From the NCBI GenBank assembly GCA_030746635.1, contig JASLMH010000023.1, positions 1 to 39,215 of the forward strand: DNA of 39,215 bases. Direction: 5' to 3'. This DNA comes from Alphaproteobacteria bacterium. GTDB taxonomy: Bacteria; Pseudomonadota; Alphaproteobacteria; GCA-2731375. The position numbers were made by a program, and so were the translations under genes. The notes under the pieces were generated by a model. The model had not been told where the DNA came from, did not search any database, and saw only the letters and a program-made list of their open reading frames with translations. This document shows, one piece after another, positions 17,697 through 26,373 of this stretch; within the stretch, counting starts at the first letter, position 1; each line of letters opens with the position of its first letter.

Positions 17697-18077
17697 CGCC
17701 CCCGGCGTCCTGCCGATGCCGTCGCCCAGGATGGTCACGCGGTCCTTCAGGCGCGAGATTTCCTCCTGCAGGGTGATGCGGAACCGCAACATGACGACGG
17801 CCAGGCCGCTGGGGCCGCTGGCGCCCGCCCGTTCTGCCGCCCGCATCTCGCGGACCCTTTGCAGGACCAGCAACCGCGCCTCGGCGTCGGTCAGGCCGCC
17901 GATGAAGCGCAATACCTCTTCATCGCTCATGCCGGGGGGAATTTCGAGACTGCCGGCCGCCGTTTGCCCGGCGCCGCCGACGGCGGCGCTCGCCGCCAAC
18001 GGCAGCGCCGCCTGCGCCGTCGTCACCGGTGTCAGGAAGACAATCGAAACCAAAAGAAAGCGCACAAGGCCGAGCAT
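17697..18077 (-). pseudogene. N-terminal part of the MscS-family channel gene, out of frame
   Basis: Starting at ATG 18077, the first frame encodes a signal peptide (MLGLVRFLLVSIVFLTPVTTAQA). A periplasmic domain follows with SDEEVLRFIGGLTDAEARLLV and a coiled-coil-like LQEEISRLKDRV, up to ILGDGIGR. The frame is lost near 17700 at a run of five G (minus strand), and the channel continues one base out of phase from 17695. Together the two pieces look like one complete channel gene. Confidence 0.75.
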
Positions 18078-18203
18078 GGCGGGACGTTGCCTCCCAACGA
18101 TCGGAAACCAGCTTAGCCTTTAGATGGCGGCGACCCCCCTCACGTTACAGCGCGGTCGCGCTATCGTGCGCAATCGTGATCAGGTAATGCCGGCGGCCGC
18201 CCA

Positions 18204-18689
18204 TCAGGTCCAGAGGCGCCAGGCCAGCAGCGCCGCGAAGCCATAGGCGGCGGCGAAGACGTCGTCCAGCATGATGCCCAGGCCGCCGGCGAAGCGGCGT
18301 TCGGCCCAGTTGGCCGGCCAGGGCTTGAAGATGTCGAACAGCCGGAACAGGGCGAAACCGGCCAGGTAGTAGAGCGGATCCAAGGGCGCCGGGATCAGCA
18401 CCAGCCATTGCCCGGCCACTTCGTCGATCACCACCGCGCCCGGGTCCTTGCCGCCGTCGGCCCGTTCGTAGCGGTCGGCGGCCCAGCAGCCGACGGCGAA
18501 CGCCGCCAGCGCCGTCGCCGCCAGGGCCGGCCAGCCACCGACGGCGACCAAGGCCCAGGCAAAGGGCAGGGCGGCCAGCGAGCCCCAGGTGCCCGAGGCC
18601 GGGCGCAGCAGGCCGCAGCCGAACCAGGTCGCCAGCAGACCGGCGGGGTCGGCCAGGGGCAGGGCGGGCTTGCGGAATCCGAGGCCCAT
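18204..18689 (-). CDS. pgpA: Phosphatidylglycerophosphatase A
   Basis: This inner-membrane enzyme of 161 residues dephosphorylates phosphatidylglycerophosphate to phosphatidylglycerol. The motifs are GCGLLRPASGTWGSLAALP near the N-terminus and DPGAVVIDEVAGQWL with the catalytic acidic residues. Its ATG directly follows the ispDF stop (TGA then ATG), so the two are co-translated. Confidence 0.93.
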   Translation of the reverse strand: MGLGFRKPALPLADPAGLLATWFGCGLLRPASGTWGSLAALPFAWALVAVGGWPALAATALAAFAVGCWAADRYERADGGKDPGAVVIDEVAGQWLVLIPAPLDPLYYLAGFALFRLFDIFKPWPANWAERRFAGGLGIMLDDVFAAAYGFAALLAWRLWT

Positions 18690-19856
18690 TCAGATCGGCA
18701 ATCGGACGGTGGCGGTGGCCTGGGCGGCGATGCCTTCGTTGCGACCGGTGAAGCCCAGGCGTTCGGTGGTCGTCGCCTTGACGCTGACCCGGTCGCCGTC
18801 CAGGCCGGTGATCGCCGCCAGGCGGTCGGCCATGGCCTGGTGGTGCGGGGCGATGCGGGGCGCCTCGCAGATGATGGTCAGGTCGATATGGGCCAGCCGG
18901 CCGCCGATGGCGGCCACCCGCTCAACGGCGAAGGCGACGAAATGGGCGGAATCCGCATCCCGCCAGCGTGCTTCGCCGGGCGGGAAATGACGGCCGATGT
19001 CGCCGTCGCCGATGGCGCCCAGAATGGCGTCGGTGACCGCGTGCAGGGCGACGTCGGCGTCGCTGTGCCCGGCCAGGGCGGCGTCGTGGGGAATGTCGAC
19101 GCCGCACAGCCGGACCCTCTCGCCGTCCTCGAAACGATGCACATCGAAGCCCTGGCCGACGCGCACGTCGAACATTCGCGCCGACAGCGCCCGATCGGCC
19201 CGGGCCAGATCCTCGGCGGTGGTGATCTTCTGGTTTTCCGCCGCGCCCGCCACCGCCGCCACGGCCAGGCCCGCCGCCCGCGCCACCGAGGCATCGTCGG
19301 TATGGCCGGGCTCGGCCGCCCGGTGGGCGGCCAGGATGCCATCGAACCGGAAACCCTGCGGCGTCTGCGCCTGCCACAGGCCCTGGCGCGAGGGGTCCTC
19401 GACGATCACCCCGTCCGCCACCCGTTTCAGGCTGTCGACCACGGCCACGGCGGCGATGGCGCCGTCGTGGGCCTCGAGCGCGTCCAGTACCCGATCGATC
19501 ACCGGGCCGTTGACGAAGGGCCGGGCCCCATCGTGGATCAGCACATTCCGCAAGCCAATGTCCGCCAGGCTTTCCAGGCCGTTCAGCACCGATTGCTGGC
19601 GGCTGTCGCCGCCGACCACCACCGGCAGCAGGTCCAGGCCCTCGGCCGCCCGGGCATAGCGCTCGCGGTCGGCCTCCCGGATCACCACCCCGACGCCCTC
19701 GATACGCGGATGATGGCAGAACGCCATCAGGCTATGCCGCAACACCGGAATGCCGGCCAGCGGCAGGTACTGCTTCGGGGTCTCGCCGCCAAGCCGCTGG
19801 CCACTGCCGCCGGCGACCACCAGGGCTGCGGTATTGAAGGCCCGATCCGGATCCAT
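18690..19856 (-). CDS. ispDF: Bifunctional MEP-pathway enzyme IspD/IspF
   Basis: This 388-residue fusion catalyses two steps of non-mevalonate isoprenoid synthesis. The IspD domain (about 1-225) has the nucleotide-binding AALVVAGGSGQRLGGETPKQY and HDGARPFV. The IspF domain (about 230-388) has GQGFDVHRFEDG, LAGHSDADV with the metal ligands, and TTERLGFTGRNEGIAAQA. The fusion is common in alphaproteobacteria. The intervening IspE gene is not in the window. The ATG at 19856 has no strong ribosome site. The gene is 22 bp downstream of the VOC gene's stop. Confidence 0.96.
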   Translation of the reverse strand: MDPDRAFNTAALVVAGGSGQRLGGETPKQYLPLAGIPVLRHSLMAFCHHPRIEGVGVVIREADRERYARAAEGLDLLPVVVGGDSRQQSVLNGLESLADIGLRNVLIHDGARPFVNGPVIDRVLDALEAHDGAIAAVAVVDSLKRVADGVIVEDPSRQGLWQAQTPQGFRFDGILAAHRAAEPGHTDDASVARAAGLAVAAVAGAAENQKITTAEDLARADRALSARMFDVRVGQGFDVHRFEDGERVRLCGVDIPHDAALAGHSDADVALHAVTDAILGAIGDGDIGRHFPPGEARWRDADSAHFVAFAVERVAAIGGRLAHIDLTIICEAPRIAPHHQAMADRLAAITGLDGDRVSVKATTTERLGFTGRNEGIAAQATATVRLPI

Positions 19857-19878
19857 GCCGACGCCCCGCCCGGCCCCG

Positions 19879-20310
19879 TCAGCCGAGGACGCTGTCCGGC
19901 TCGATGCCCTCGACCATGACGCCGTTGGCGTCCTTCGGGTGCACCACCCAGCGGCCGGCCGCGTCCGCCTTGACGGCCGGCCGATGCATCACGGTCATGC
20001 CGCTATCCGCCAGGGCCTTGGCACTGGCGGCGGTATCGCCGACCTCGAGGCAAACGTGATAGAAGCCCTCGCCCTGCCTGGCCAGGCGCCGCGCCAGGGC
20101 GTTGTCCATGTCGTCCTTGTCCAGCGGTTCCATGATTTCGATGGCCATCTCGCCGGGCTTGCCGCTCATGGACATGAATATGCTGCGAACGCCCTCGACC
20201 TCGACATTGATCTCGTCGAACTTCTCGAAGCCGAAAGCGGCGCGCCAGATCTCGCTGGCGGCGTCGGCATCGTGCACCAGAATGCCGATATGGCTGATGC
20301 GATCGACCAT
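19879..20310 (-). CDS. VOC-family (glyoxalase / methylmalonyl-CoA epimerase-like) protein
   Basis: A 143-residue vicinal-oxygen-chelate protein with two beta-alpha-beta-beta-beta modules. Likely metal ligands are His in SHIGILVHD, Glu in MAIEIMEP, His in FYHVCLEV and Glu in GVMVEGIE. The spacing and the YHVCLEV segment resemble methylmalonyl-CoA epimerase more than lactoylglutathione lyase, but no substrate can be named with confidence. The ATG at 20310 has an AGGACAG ribosome site. It is transcribed divergently from dusB. Confidence 0.85.
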   Translation of the reverse strand: MVDRISHIGILVHDADAASEIWRAAFGFEKFDEINVEVEGVRSIFMSMSGKPGEMAIEIMEPLDKDDMDNALARRLARQGEGFYHVCLEVGDTAASAKALADSGMTVMHRPAVKADAAGRWVVHPKDANGVMVEGIEPDSVLG

Positions 20311-20456
20311 GGCTGTCCTCCTACGACCTATCCGGTTTGTCCGGTTGCGCTGGCGGGATGGTAGGGCGTTCCGCCGCCATTGGCCATTATGAACCCATTT
20401 TCCGGGGTTTTTCATTGCCGTCCGCAAGCCGATGGCCTAGTTTGCCCGCGTTTTAG

Positions 20457-20468
20457 GCAAATATTTGC
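20457..20468. promoter_or_regulatory. 12-bp palindrome upstream of the dusB-ntrBC operon
   Basis: GCAAATATTTGC is a perfect palindrome 24 bp before the dusB ATG. It overlaps a second inverted pair, TTTGCC (20441-20446) with GGCAAA (20456-20461). A possible -35/-10 pair, TTGCCG and TAGTTT with 17-nt spacing, lies just upstream, so the palindrome would sit at the transcription start. It does not match the usual NtrC site (GCAC-N5-TGGTGC). Candidate operator only. Confidence 0.4.
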
Positions 20469-20491
20469 AGAATCGTCCTGACGCCTAATTG

Positions 20492-21478
20492 ATGAGCATT
20501 CACCTCGGATCGTTGGTTCTTGAGCGGCCGGTCATCCTGGCGCCCATGTCGGGCGTCTCCGACCCGCCGTTTCGCCGCCTGGTGCGCCGGTTCGGTGCCG
20601 ATCTGGTGGTCAGCGAGATGATCCTGTCGACCGGCGTGGTGATGGACAGCCGGCACTCCCGGGAGCGCGCCGTCTGGTCGGCGGCGGAAGGTCCCCGGGT
20701 GGTGCAGTTGGCCGGCCGCCAGCCGGCGGCGATGGCCGAGGCGGCGCGCCTGAATGAAGATCAGGGCGCCAAGGTGATCGACATCAACATGGGCTGCCCG
20801 GTGAAGAAGGTGATCGGCGGTGCCGCCGGCTCGGCCCTGATGCGGGACGAGGATTTGGCCCTGCGGCTGATCGAGGCGACGGTGGCGGCGGTGTCCATTC
20901 CGGTGACCTTGAAGATGCGCACCGGTTGGGACCTGGCCAGCCGCAACGCGCCGTCGCTGGCGGCCCGGGCCGGGGCCGCCGGCGTCGCCATGATCACCGT
21001 GCACGGCCGCACCCGCAGTCAGTTCTACGAGGGCAAGGCGGATTGGGACTTCATCGCCGCGGTCAAGGCCGCGGCCGGCGTGCCGGTGATCGCCAACGGC
21101 GATGTCTTCACGGTGGACGATGCGGCGGCGATCCTGCGGCGATCGGGGGCCGACGGCGTGATGATCGGCCGCGGTGCCTTCGGCCGGCCGTGGTTTCCGG
21201 GCCAGGTGATGCACTTCCTGGCGCGCGGCGAGCGGCTGGCCGATCCGAGCCTGGCGGAACAGCGCGAGATCGCCGTCGGGCACTATGGCGAGATGCTGCG
21301 GCACTACGGCGCCCATCGCGGCGGCCGCATCGCCCGCAAGCATCTGAACCGGTATCTGGAACGGATCGGCGCCGCCCGCGAGGAGCGGCGGGCGTTGTTG
21401 CGCCTGGAGGAAGGGGACGAGGTGATCGCGCGCCTGCGCGAGAGCTATGACCGGGCCGGCGAGCGGCGGGCCGCTTGA
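20492..21478 (+). CDS. dusB: tRNA-dihydrouridine synthase B (NifR3)
   Basis: This FMN-dependent enzyme reduces uridine to dihydrouridine in the tRNA D-loop. It is 328 residues from the ATG at 20492. The motifs are LAPMSGVSDPPFRRL, NMGCPVKKV with the catalytic Cys, TLKMRTGWD, TVHGRTRSQFYEG and GVMIGRGAFGRPW. In alphaproteobacteria the gene is the classic nifR3, heading the operon with ntrB and ntrC, as here. Its TGA overlaps the ntrB ATG (TGATG). Confidence 0.95.
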   Translation: MSIHLGSLVLERPVILAPMSGVSDPPFRRLVRRFGADLVVSEMILSTGVVMDSRHSRERAVWSAAEGPRVVQLAGRQPAAMAEAARLNEDQGAKVIDINMGCPVKKVIGGAAGSALMRDEDLALRLIEATVAAVSIPVTLKMRTGWDLASRNAPSLAARAGAAGVAMITVHGRTRSQFYEGKADWDFIAAVKAAAGVPVIANGDVFTVDDAAAILRRSGADGVMIGRGAFGRPWFPGQVMHFLARGERLADPSLAEQREIAVGHYGEMLRHYGAHRGGRIARKHLNRYLERIGAAREERRALLRLEEGDEVIARLRESYDRAGERRAA

Positions 21479-22590
21479 TGTCGACGGCGAAAAAAATGGC
21501 CGGCGAGGCGGTGGGGTTCGAATTGACCTCGGAGGCGGTGCTGAACGTTTTTCCCCATCCCATCCTGGTGCTCGGCCCGGACGACGCCGTCGGTTTCGTC
21601 AATCCCGGCGCCGAGCAGTTCTTCGCCACCGGCGCGGCGCAGCTTTGCCGCTCGACGCTGGCCGATCTGGTGCCCTTCGGCAGCCCGGTGATCGAACTGG
21701 TGCGCGAGGCCCGCGAGAACGAAGCGGTGATTTCGGAATACGGCGTCGACCTCGGCACGCCCCGGCTCGGCCAGCGGCTGGTCGACGTCACCGCTTCGGC
21801 CATCGTCGAACGGCCCGGCGCGGTGCTGTTGACCCTGCGGGAAAACAGCATCGCCTCGAAGATGGACCGGCAACTGACCCACCGGGGCGCGGCCCGTTCG
21901 GTCACCGGCATGGCGGCGGTGCTGGCCCATGAGGTGAAGAACCCGCTGAGCGGCATCCGCGGGGCGGCGCAATTGCTGGAACAGAACGCCACGGTCGACG
22001 ATCGGGAATTGACCCGGCTGATCTGCGACGAGACCGATCGCATCGTCGGCATCGTCGAACGCATGGAGATGTTCACCGACAAGCCGGTGCGGCGCGAACC
22101 GGTCAACATCCACCGGGTCCTGGAGCGGGTGCGCAAGGTGGCGGAGAGCGGCTTCGCCAAGGGCATCCACTTCAACGAGGTCTACGATCCCTCGATCCCG
22201 CCGGTGTCGGGAAACTTCTATCTTTTTATCCTGGTGTTCTTGAATCTGGTGAAGAACGCCGCCGCGGCGGCGCCGGCCGAGGGCGGCGAGATCACCCTGA
22301 CGACGGCCTTTCGCCATGGCCTGCGGCTGTCGGTGCCGGGCAGCCGGAACCGGCTGAAACTGCCGATCGAGGTCAGCGTGCGGGACAACGGCCCGGGCGT
22401 GGCCGAGGATCTTCAGCCCTATCTGTTCGACCCCTTCGTTACCAACAAGGCCAGGGGTTCGGGCTTGGGCCTGGCGCTGGTCGCCAAGCTGATCGGCGAT
22501 CATGGCGGCGTCGTCGAATGCGCCGCCGTCGATCGCGGCTGCCTGTTCCGGGTGATGCTGCCGATGGACGAGGGAGAGGAGGACACATGA
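21478..22590 (+). CDS. ntrB: Nitrogen sensor histidine kinase NtrB
   Basis: This soluble kinase/phosphatase of 370 residues controls NtrC in response to nitrogen status through PII. A PAS-type sensor region (about 20-130) is followed by the phospho-acceptor His151 in [20 protein letters not shown]. The ATPase domain has [11 protein letters not shown] (N box), [10 protein letters not shown] (G1) and [13 protein letters not shown] (G2). No membrane helices are seen. It overlaps both neighbours (dusB and ntrC), so translation is coupled. GlnK in this window (33527-33865) is a plausible regulator. Confidence 0.95.
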   Translation: MSTAKKMAGEAVGFELTSEAVLNVFPHPILVLGPDDAVGFVNPGAEQFFATGAAQLCRSTLADLVPFGSPVIELVREARENEAVISEYGVDLGTPRLGQRLVDVTASAIVERPGAVLLTLRENSIASKMDRQLTHRGAARSVTGMAAVLAHEVKNPLSGIRGAAQLLEQNATVDDRELTRLICDETDRIVGIVERMEMFTDKPVRREPVNIHRVLERVRKVAESGFAKGIHFNEVYDPSIPPVSGNFYLFILVFLNLVKNAAAAAPAEGGEITLTTAFRHGLRLSVPGSRNRLKLPIEVSVRDNGPGVAEDLQPYLFDPFVTNKARGSGLGLALVAKLIGDHGGVVECAAVDRGCLFRVMLPMDEGEEDT

Positions 22591-24029
22591 GCCGGGGTAC
22601 CGTTCTGATCGCCGACGACGACCGCGCCATTCGCACCGTGCTGGACCAGGCCCTGGGCCGGGCCGGCTACGAGGTGCGTTCGACCTCGAACGCGGCGACG
22701 TTGTGGCGCTGGGCCAGCGACGGCCAGGGCGATCTGGTGATCACCGACGTGGTGATGCCGGACGAAAACGGCCTCGATCTGCTGCCGCGGATCAAGAAGA
22801 TCCGGCCGGAGATGCCGATCATCGTGATGAGCGCGCAATCGACCATCATGACGGCGATCAAGGCGGCCGAGCGCGGGGCGCATGAATACCTGCCCAAGCC
22901 GTTCGACCTGAAGGAACTGATCAACGTGGTGCAGCGCGCCCTGGCCTCGGCCACGCGCACCCGGGGCACCTCGGCCCGGGCCGAAGCGGCCGACGAGGCG
23001 ATGCCACTGATCGGCCGCTCGGCCGCCATGCAGGATATCTACCGCACCCTGGCCCGGCTGATGCAGACCGATCTGACGGTGATGATCACCGGCGAATCCG
23101 GCACCGGCAAGGAACTGGTCGCCCGCGCCCTGCACGACTACGGCAAGCGGCGCAACGGCCCCTTCGTCGCCGTCAACATGGCGGCGATCCCGCGCGAACT
23201 GATCGAGGCCGAGCTGTTCGGCCACGAGAAGGGCGCCTTCACCGGTGCCGCCGTGCGCAACGTCGGCCGCTTCGAACAGGCCGAGGGCGGCACCCTGTTC
23301 CTGGACGAGATCGGCGACATGCCGCCCGAGGCGCAGACCCGGCTGCTGCGCGTCCTGCAGCAGGGCGAGTACACCACCGTCGGCGGCCGCACGCCGATCC
23401 GCACCAACGTTCGGATCATCGCCGCCACCAACCGCGATTTGCGGCAACTGATCCGCGGCGGCCTGTTCCGCGAGGATCTGTTCTATCGCCTCAACGTCGT
23501 GCCCATGCGCCTGCCGCCGCTGCGCGAACGCACCGAGGACATCCCGGACCTGGTGCGGCATTTCCTGCAACTGGCCGAGGACGAGGGCCTGCCCCCGAAA
23601 CGGATCGCCCGCGACGCCATCGAGCGGCTGCGCGGCTATGACTGGCCGGGCAACGTCCGCGAGTTGGAGAACCTGGTGCGCCGTCTGGCCGCGCTCTATC
23701 CCGAAGAGGTCATCGGCCTGGACGTGGTCGACACCGAGTTGGGCGGCGCGCCCATCGAGACGGGTGCCGGCGGCGGCGATGGCGACAGCATCGGCGGTTC
23801 CGTCGAACGCCACCTGTCCCGCTACTTCACCGCCCACGGCGACGCCCTGCCGCCGGCCGGCCTCTATGGTCGGGTGTTGCGCGAGGTCGAGCGGCCGTTG
23901 ATCGAGCTTTGCCTGGCGGCGACCCGGGGCAACCAGATCAAGGCGGCGCAGTTGCTCGGCCTGAACCGCAATACGCTCAGAAAAAAGATCAAGGAGTTGG
24001 AGATTCAGGTGGTGCGCGGCCTGAAGTGA
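22587..24029 (+). CDS. ntrC: Nitrogen response regulator NtrC (sigma-54 activator)
   Basis: This 480-residue transcription factor activates sigma-54 promoters when phosphorylated. The receiver domain has D54 ([12 protein letters not shown]). The AAA+ domain has Walker A GESGTGKE, the sigma-54-contacting loop GAFTGA (216-221), and Walker B LFLDEIGD. The C-terminus is a Fis-type HTH ([20 protein letters not shown]). The start at 22587 overlaps the ntrB stop (ATGA) and follows GGGAGAGGAGG. Because sigma-54 promoters occur elsewhere in the window, this protein or a relative is a candidate activator. Confidence 0.96.
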   Translation: MSRGTVLIADDDRAIRTVLDQALGRAGYEVRSTSNAATLWRWASDGQGDLVITDVVMPDENGLDLLPRIKKIRPEMPIIVMSAQSTIMTAIKAAERGAHEYLPKPFDLKELINVVQRALASATRTRGTSARAEAADEAMPLIGRSAAMQDIYRTLARLMQTDLTVMITGESGTGKELVARALHDYGKRRNGPFVAVNMAAIPRELIEAELFGHEKGAFTGAAVRNVGRFEQAEGGTLFLDEIGDMPPEAQTRLLRVLQQGEYTTVGGRTPIRTNVRIIAATNRDLRQLIRGGLFREDLFYRLNVVPMRLPPLRERTEDIPDLVRHFLQLAEDEGLPPKRIARDAIERLRGYDWPGNVRELENLVRRLAALYPEEVIGLDVVDTELGGAPIETGAGGGDGDSIGGSVERHLSRYFTAHGDALPPAGLYGRVLREVERPLIELCLAATRGNQIKAAQLLGLNRNTLRKKIKELEIQVVRGLK

Positions 24030-24093
24030 TGCATAGTTGCAACAGAATCGCTGGATGCCGGTTGACCGGCCCCGCTAGGTAATCCGCCGCGAA

Positions 24094-26373
24094 ATGGTCG
24101 AAACGACAGATCAAACCTGGTTGGAAGTGGCATTTTCCCGACGGTTCGTGCCCTGGGCGCAACGGGTGCGGCTGACCGGCAAGCTGGCCATCGGCCTGGC
24201 CCTGGCGACGGCCGCCTCGGGGGTCGCCACCTATACCGCCTGGACCGGCACGGCGCCGCAGACGCCCAACCCGCGCCTGGTGCTGGGGCTGCTGGTGGTC
24301 GATCTGGTGTTGGTGCTGTCGCTGGGCGCGCTGATCGCCCGGCAACTGGTGCGCTTGTGGGTGGCACGGCGTAGCGGCTCCGCCGGCTCGCGCCTGCACG
24401 GCCGCTTCGTCGCCCTGTTCAGCCTGGTGGCGGTGACGCCGGCGATCATCGTGGCGCTGTTCTCGGCCGTGTTCTTTTACCTCGGCGTGCAGTCCTGGTT
24501 CAGCGAGCGGGTGCGCACGGCGGTGGGCGGCTCGCTGGCGGTGGCCGAGGCCTACATGCAGGAACATCGCCACACCATCCGCGCCGATATCCTGGCCATG
24601 GCCAACGTGGTCGACCGCCTGGACCCCCGGCTGCGGGACAAGCCGGCGGCGCTGTCGCGTCTGTTGGCGATCCAGGCGGCCCGGCATTCGCTCAGCCAGG
24701 CCACGGTGTTCGACGGCAGCGGCAACATCAAGGGCCAGACCTACCTGAGTTTCAGTTCCGCCTTCGACGATCCGCCGCTGGACCGGATCGCCCAGGCCAG
24801 CCGCAGCGATCCGCTGATCTTCACCGGCGGCGCCGACGACGAGGTGCGGGCGCTGATCCGCCTGGACAGTTTTCTCGACGCCTATCTCTACGTCTCGCGC
24901 TTCGTCGATCCGGTGGTGTTGAGCTATGTCGAACGGACCCGCGCCGTGGTCAGCGAATACGAGGCCCTGGAAGGTGCCCGTTCGGACATCCAGCTGACCT
25001 CGGCGCTGATCTTCATCGTCGTTGCCCTGATGCTGCTGCTGGCGGCGATCTGGCTGGGCCTGACCTTCGCCAACCGCCTGGTCGGGCCGATCCGCGGTTT
25101 GATGATGGCGGCCGAGCGGGTGCGCGACGGCGATCTTTCGGCCCGGGTGCCCGAGGGCGACGCCGGCGATGAAATCGGCTCGCTCAGCCGGGCCTTCAAC
25201 CGCATGACCGGCCAACTGGCGGCGCAGCGCGAGGAACTGGTCGAGGCGAACCGGCAGATGGACCGACGCCGCCGCTTCACCGAGGCGGTGCTGTCCGGGG
25301 TCTCCGCCGGCGTCGTCGGGCTGGATGGCGACGGCGTGATCAACCTGCCCAACCGCTCGGCCGCCGAGTTGCTGGAGACCGGTCCGGAAAACCTGATCGG
25401 CAGCCGTTTTGCCGAGGCGGTGCCCGAGATGGCGGCACTGCTGGCCCAGGCCCGCCAGCGCCCGGACCATATCGTCGAGGGACAGATTTCGCTGGTCCGC
25501 AAGGGCCACCGCCGCACTTTCATGGTGCGGGTCAGCACCGACCGCACCCAGCACGACCGCTTCGGCTACGTGGTGACCTTCGACGACGTCACCGAATTGG
25601 TGACGGCGCAGCGGACGGCGGCCTGGGCCGACATCGCCCGGCGCATCGCCCACGAGATCAAGAATCCGCTGACCCCGATCCAGTTGTCGGCCGAACGCCT
25701 GAAGCGGAAATACCTGGCGCAGATCAAGATCGAGCCCGACGTCTTCACCCAGTGCACCGACACCATCATCCGCCAGGTCGGCGACATCGGCCGCATGGTC
25801 GACGAGTTCTCGGCCTTCGCCCGGATGCCGGCGGCGGAGATGAAGAACAACGATCTCTGCGAGATCGCGCGCGACGCCGTGTTCGCCGAACAAATCGCCC
25901 ACGGCGATGTCGACTACCAGATCGATCTGCCGGAGGCGCCTCTGGTCATCCGCTGCGATGCCCAGCATGTCGGCCGGGCGCTGACCAACCTGCTGCGCAA
26001 TGCCGAGGAGGCGATCGACGGCCGGCCGGCGGCGGCGGGCGAGGCATTGCCGGGCGGTCTGATCCGGGTGCTGGTCCGCCGGGACGGGCGCCGGGTCAGC
26101 CTCGAGGTGCGGGACAATGGCCGCGGCCTGCCCGCGGAAGGCCGCGAGCGGCTGACCGAGCCTTATGTGACCCTTCGCGACAAGGGCACCGGGCTGGGCC
26201 TGGCCATCGTCCAGAAAATCGCCGAGGAGCACGGCGCGCGTCTGTACCTTGAGGACGACGAGGGCGGCGGGGCCTGCGCGCGATTGACGTTTGAGATTGC
26301 CGCCGGCGGCCGGGCGAAGACGGTCGCCGACGATGTGACGGAGCAGGGTGGGGTTTCCTCGTATGGCGCGTGA
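24094..26373 (+). CDS. ntrY: Membrane sensor histidine kinase NtrY
   Basis: This 759-residue membrane kinase is the partner of NtrX. Three hydrophobic segments near the N-terminus (about residues 25-130) precede a periplasmic region, and a further helix lies near 305-330. A HAMP domain (about 325-385), a PAS domain (about 395-500) and the HisKA domain with H520 (RRIAHEIKNPLTPIQLSAER) follow. The ATPase domain has NLLRNAEEAI, DNGRGLP and GTGLGLAIVQKI. NtrYX in alphaproteobacteria responds to nitrogen and oxygen/redox conditions. The 64-bp gap after ntrC contains a small GCCGG-CCGGC inverted pair. It overlaps ntrX by 11 bp. Confidence 0.95.
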   Translation: MVETTDQTWLEVAFSRRFVPWAQRVRLTGKLAIGLALATAASGVATYTAWTGTAPQTPNPRLVLGLLVVDLVLVLSLGALIARQLVRLWVARRSGSAGSRLHGRFVALFSLVAVTPAIIVALFSAVFFYLGVQSWFSERVRTAVGGSLAVAEAYMQEHRHTIRADILAMANVVDRLDPRLRDKPAALSRLLAIQAARHSLSQATVFDGSGNIKGQTYLSFSSAFDDPPLDRIAQASRSDPLIFTGGADDEVRALIRLDSFLDAYLYVSRFVDPVVLSYVERTRAVVSEYEALEGARSDIQLTSALIFIVVALMLLLAAIWLGLTFANRLVGPIRGLMMAAERVRDGDLSARVPEGDAGDEIGSLSRAFNRMTGQLAAQREELVEANRQMDRRRRFTEAVLSGVSAGVVGLDGDGVINLPNRSAAELLETGPENLIGSRFAEAVPEMAALLAQARQRPDHIVEGQISLVRKGHRRTFMVRVSTDRTQHDRFGYVVTFDDVTELVTAQRTAAWADIARRIAHEIKNPLTPIQLSAERLKRKYLAQIKIEPDVFTQCTDTIIRQVGDIGRMVDEFSAFARMPAAEMKNNDLCEIARDAVFAEQIAHGDVDYQIDLPEAPLVIRCDAQHVGRALTNLLRNAEEAIDGRPAAAGEALPGGLIRVLVRRDGRRVSLEVRDNGRGLPAEGRERLTEPYVTLRDKGTGLGLAIVQKIAEEHGARLYLEDDEGGGACARLTFEIAAGGRAKTVADDVTEQGGVSSYGA

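Noticed and set aside
18149-18162. AGCGCG-GT-CGCGCT hairpin upstream of the channel/pgpA boundary
   Set aside because: A 2-nt loop cannot form a normal RNA hairpin and 6-bp G/C arms are common here.
18408-19919. 503-codon plus-strand frame opposite pgpA and ispDF
   Set aside because: Covers two recognisable minus-strand genes and resembles no protein family.
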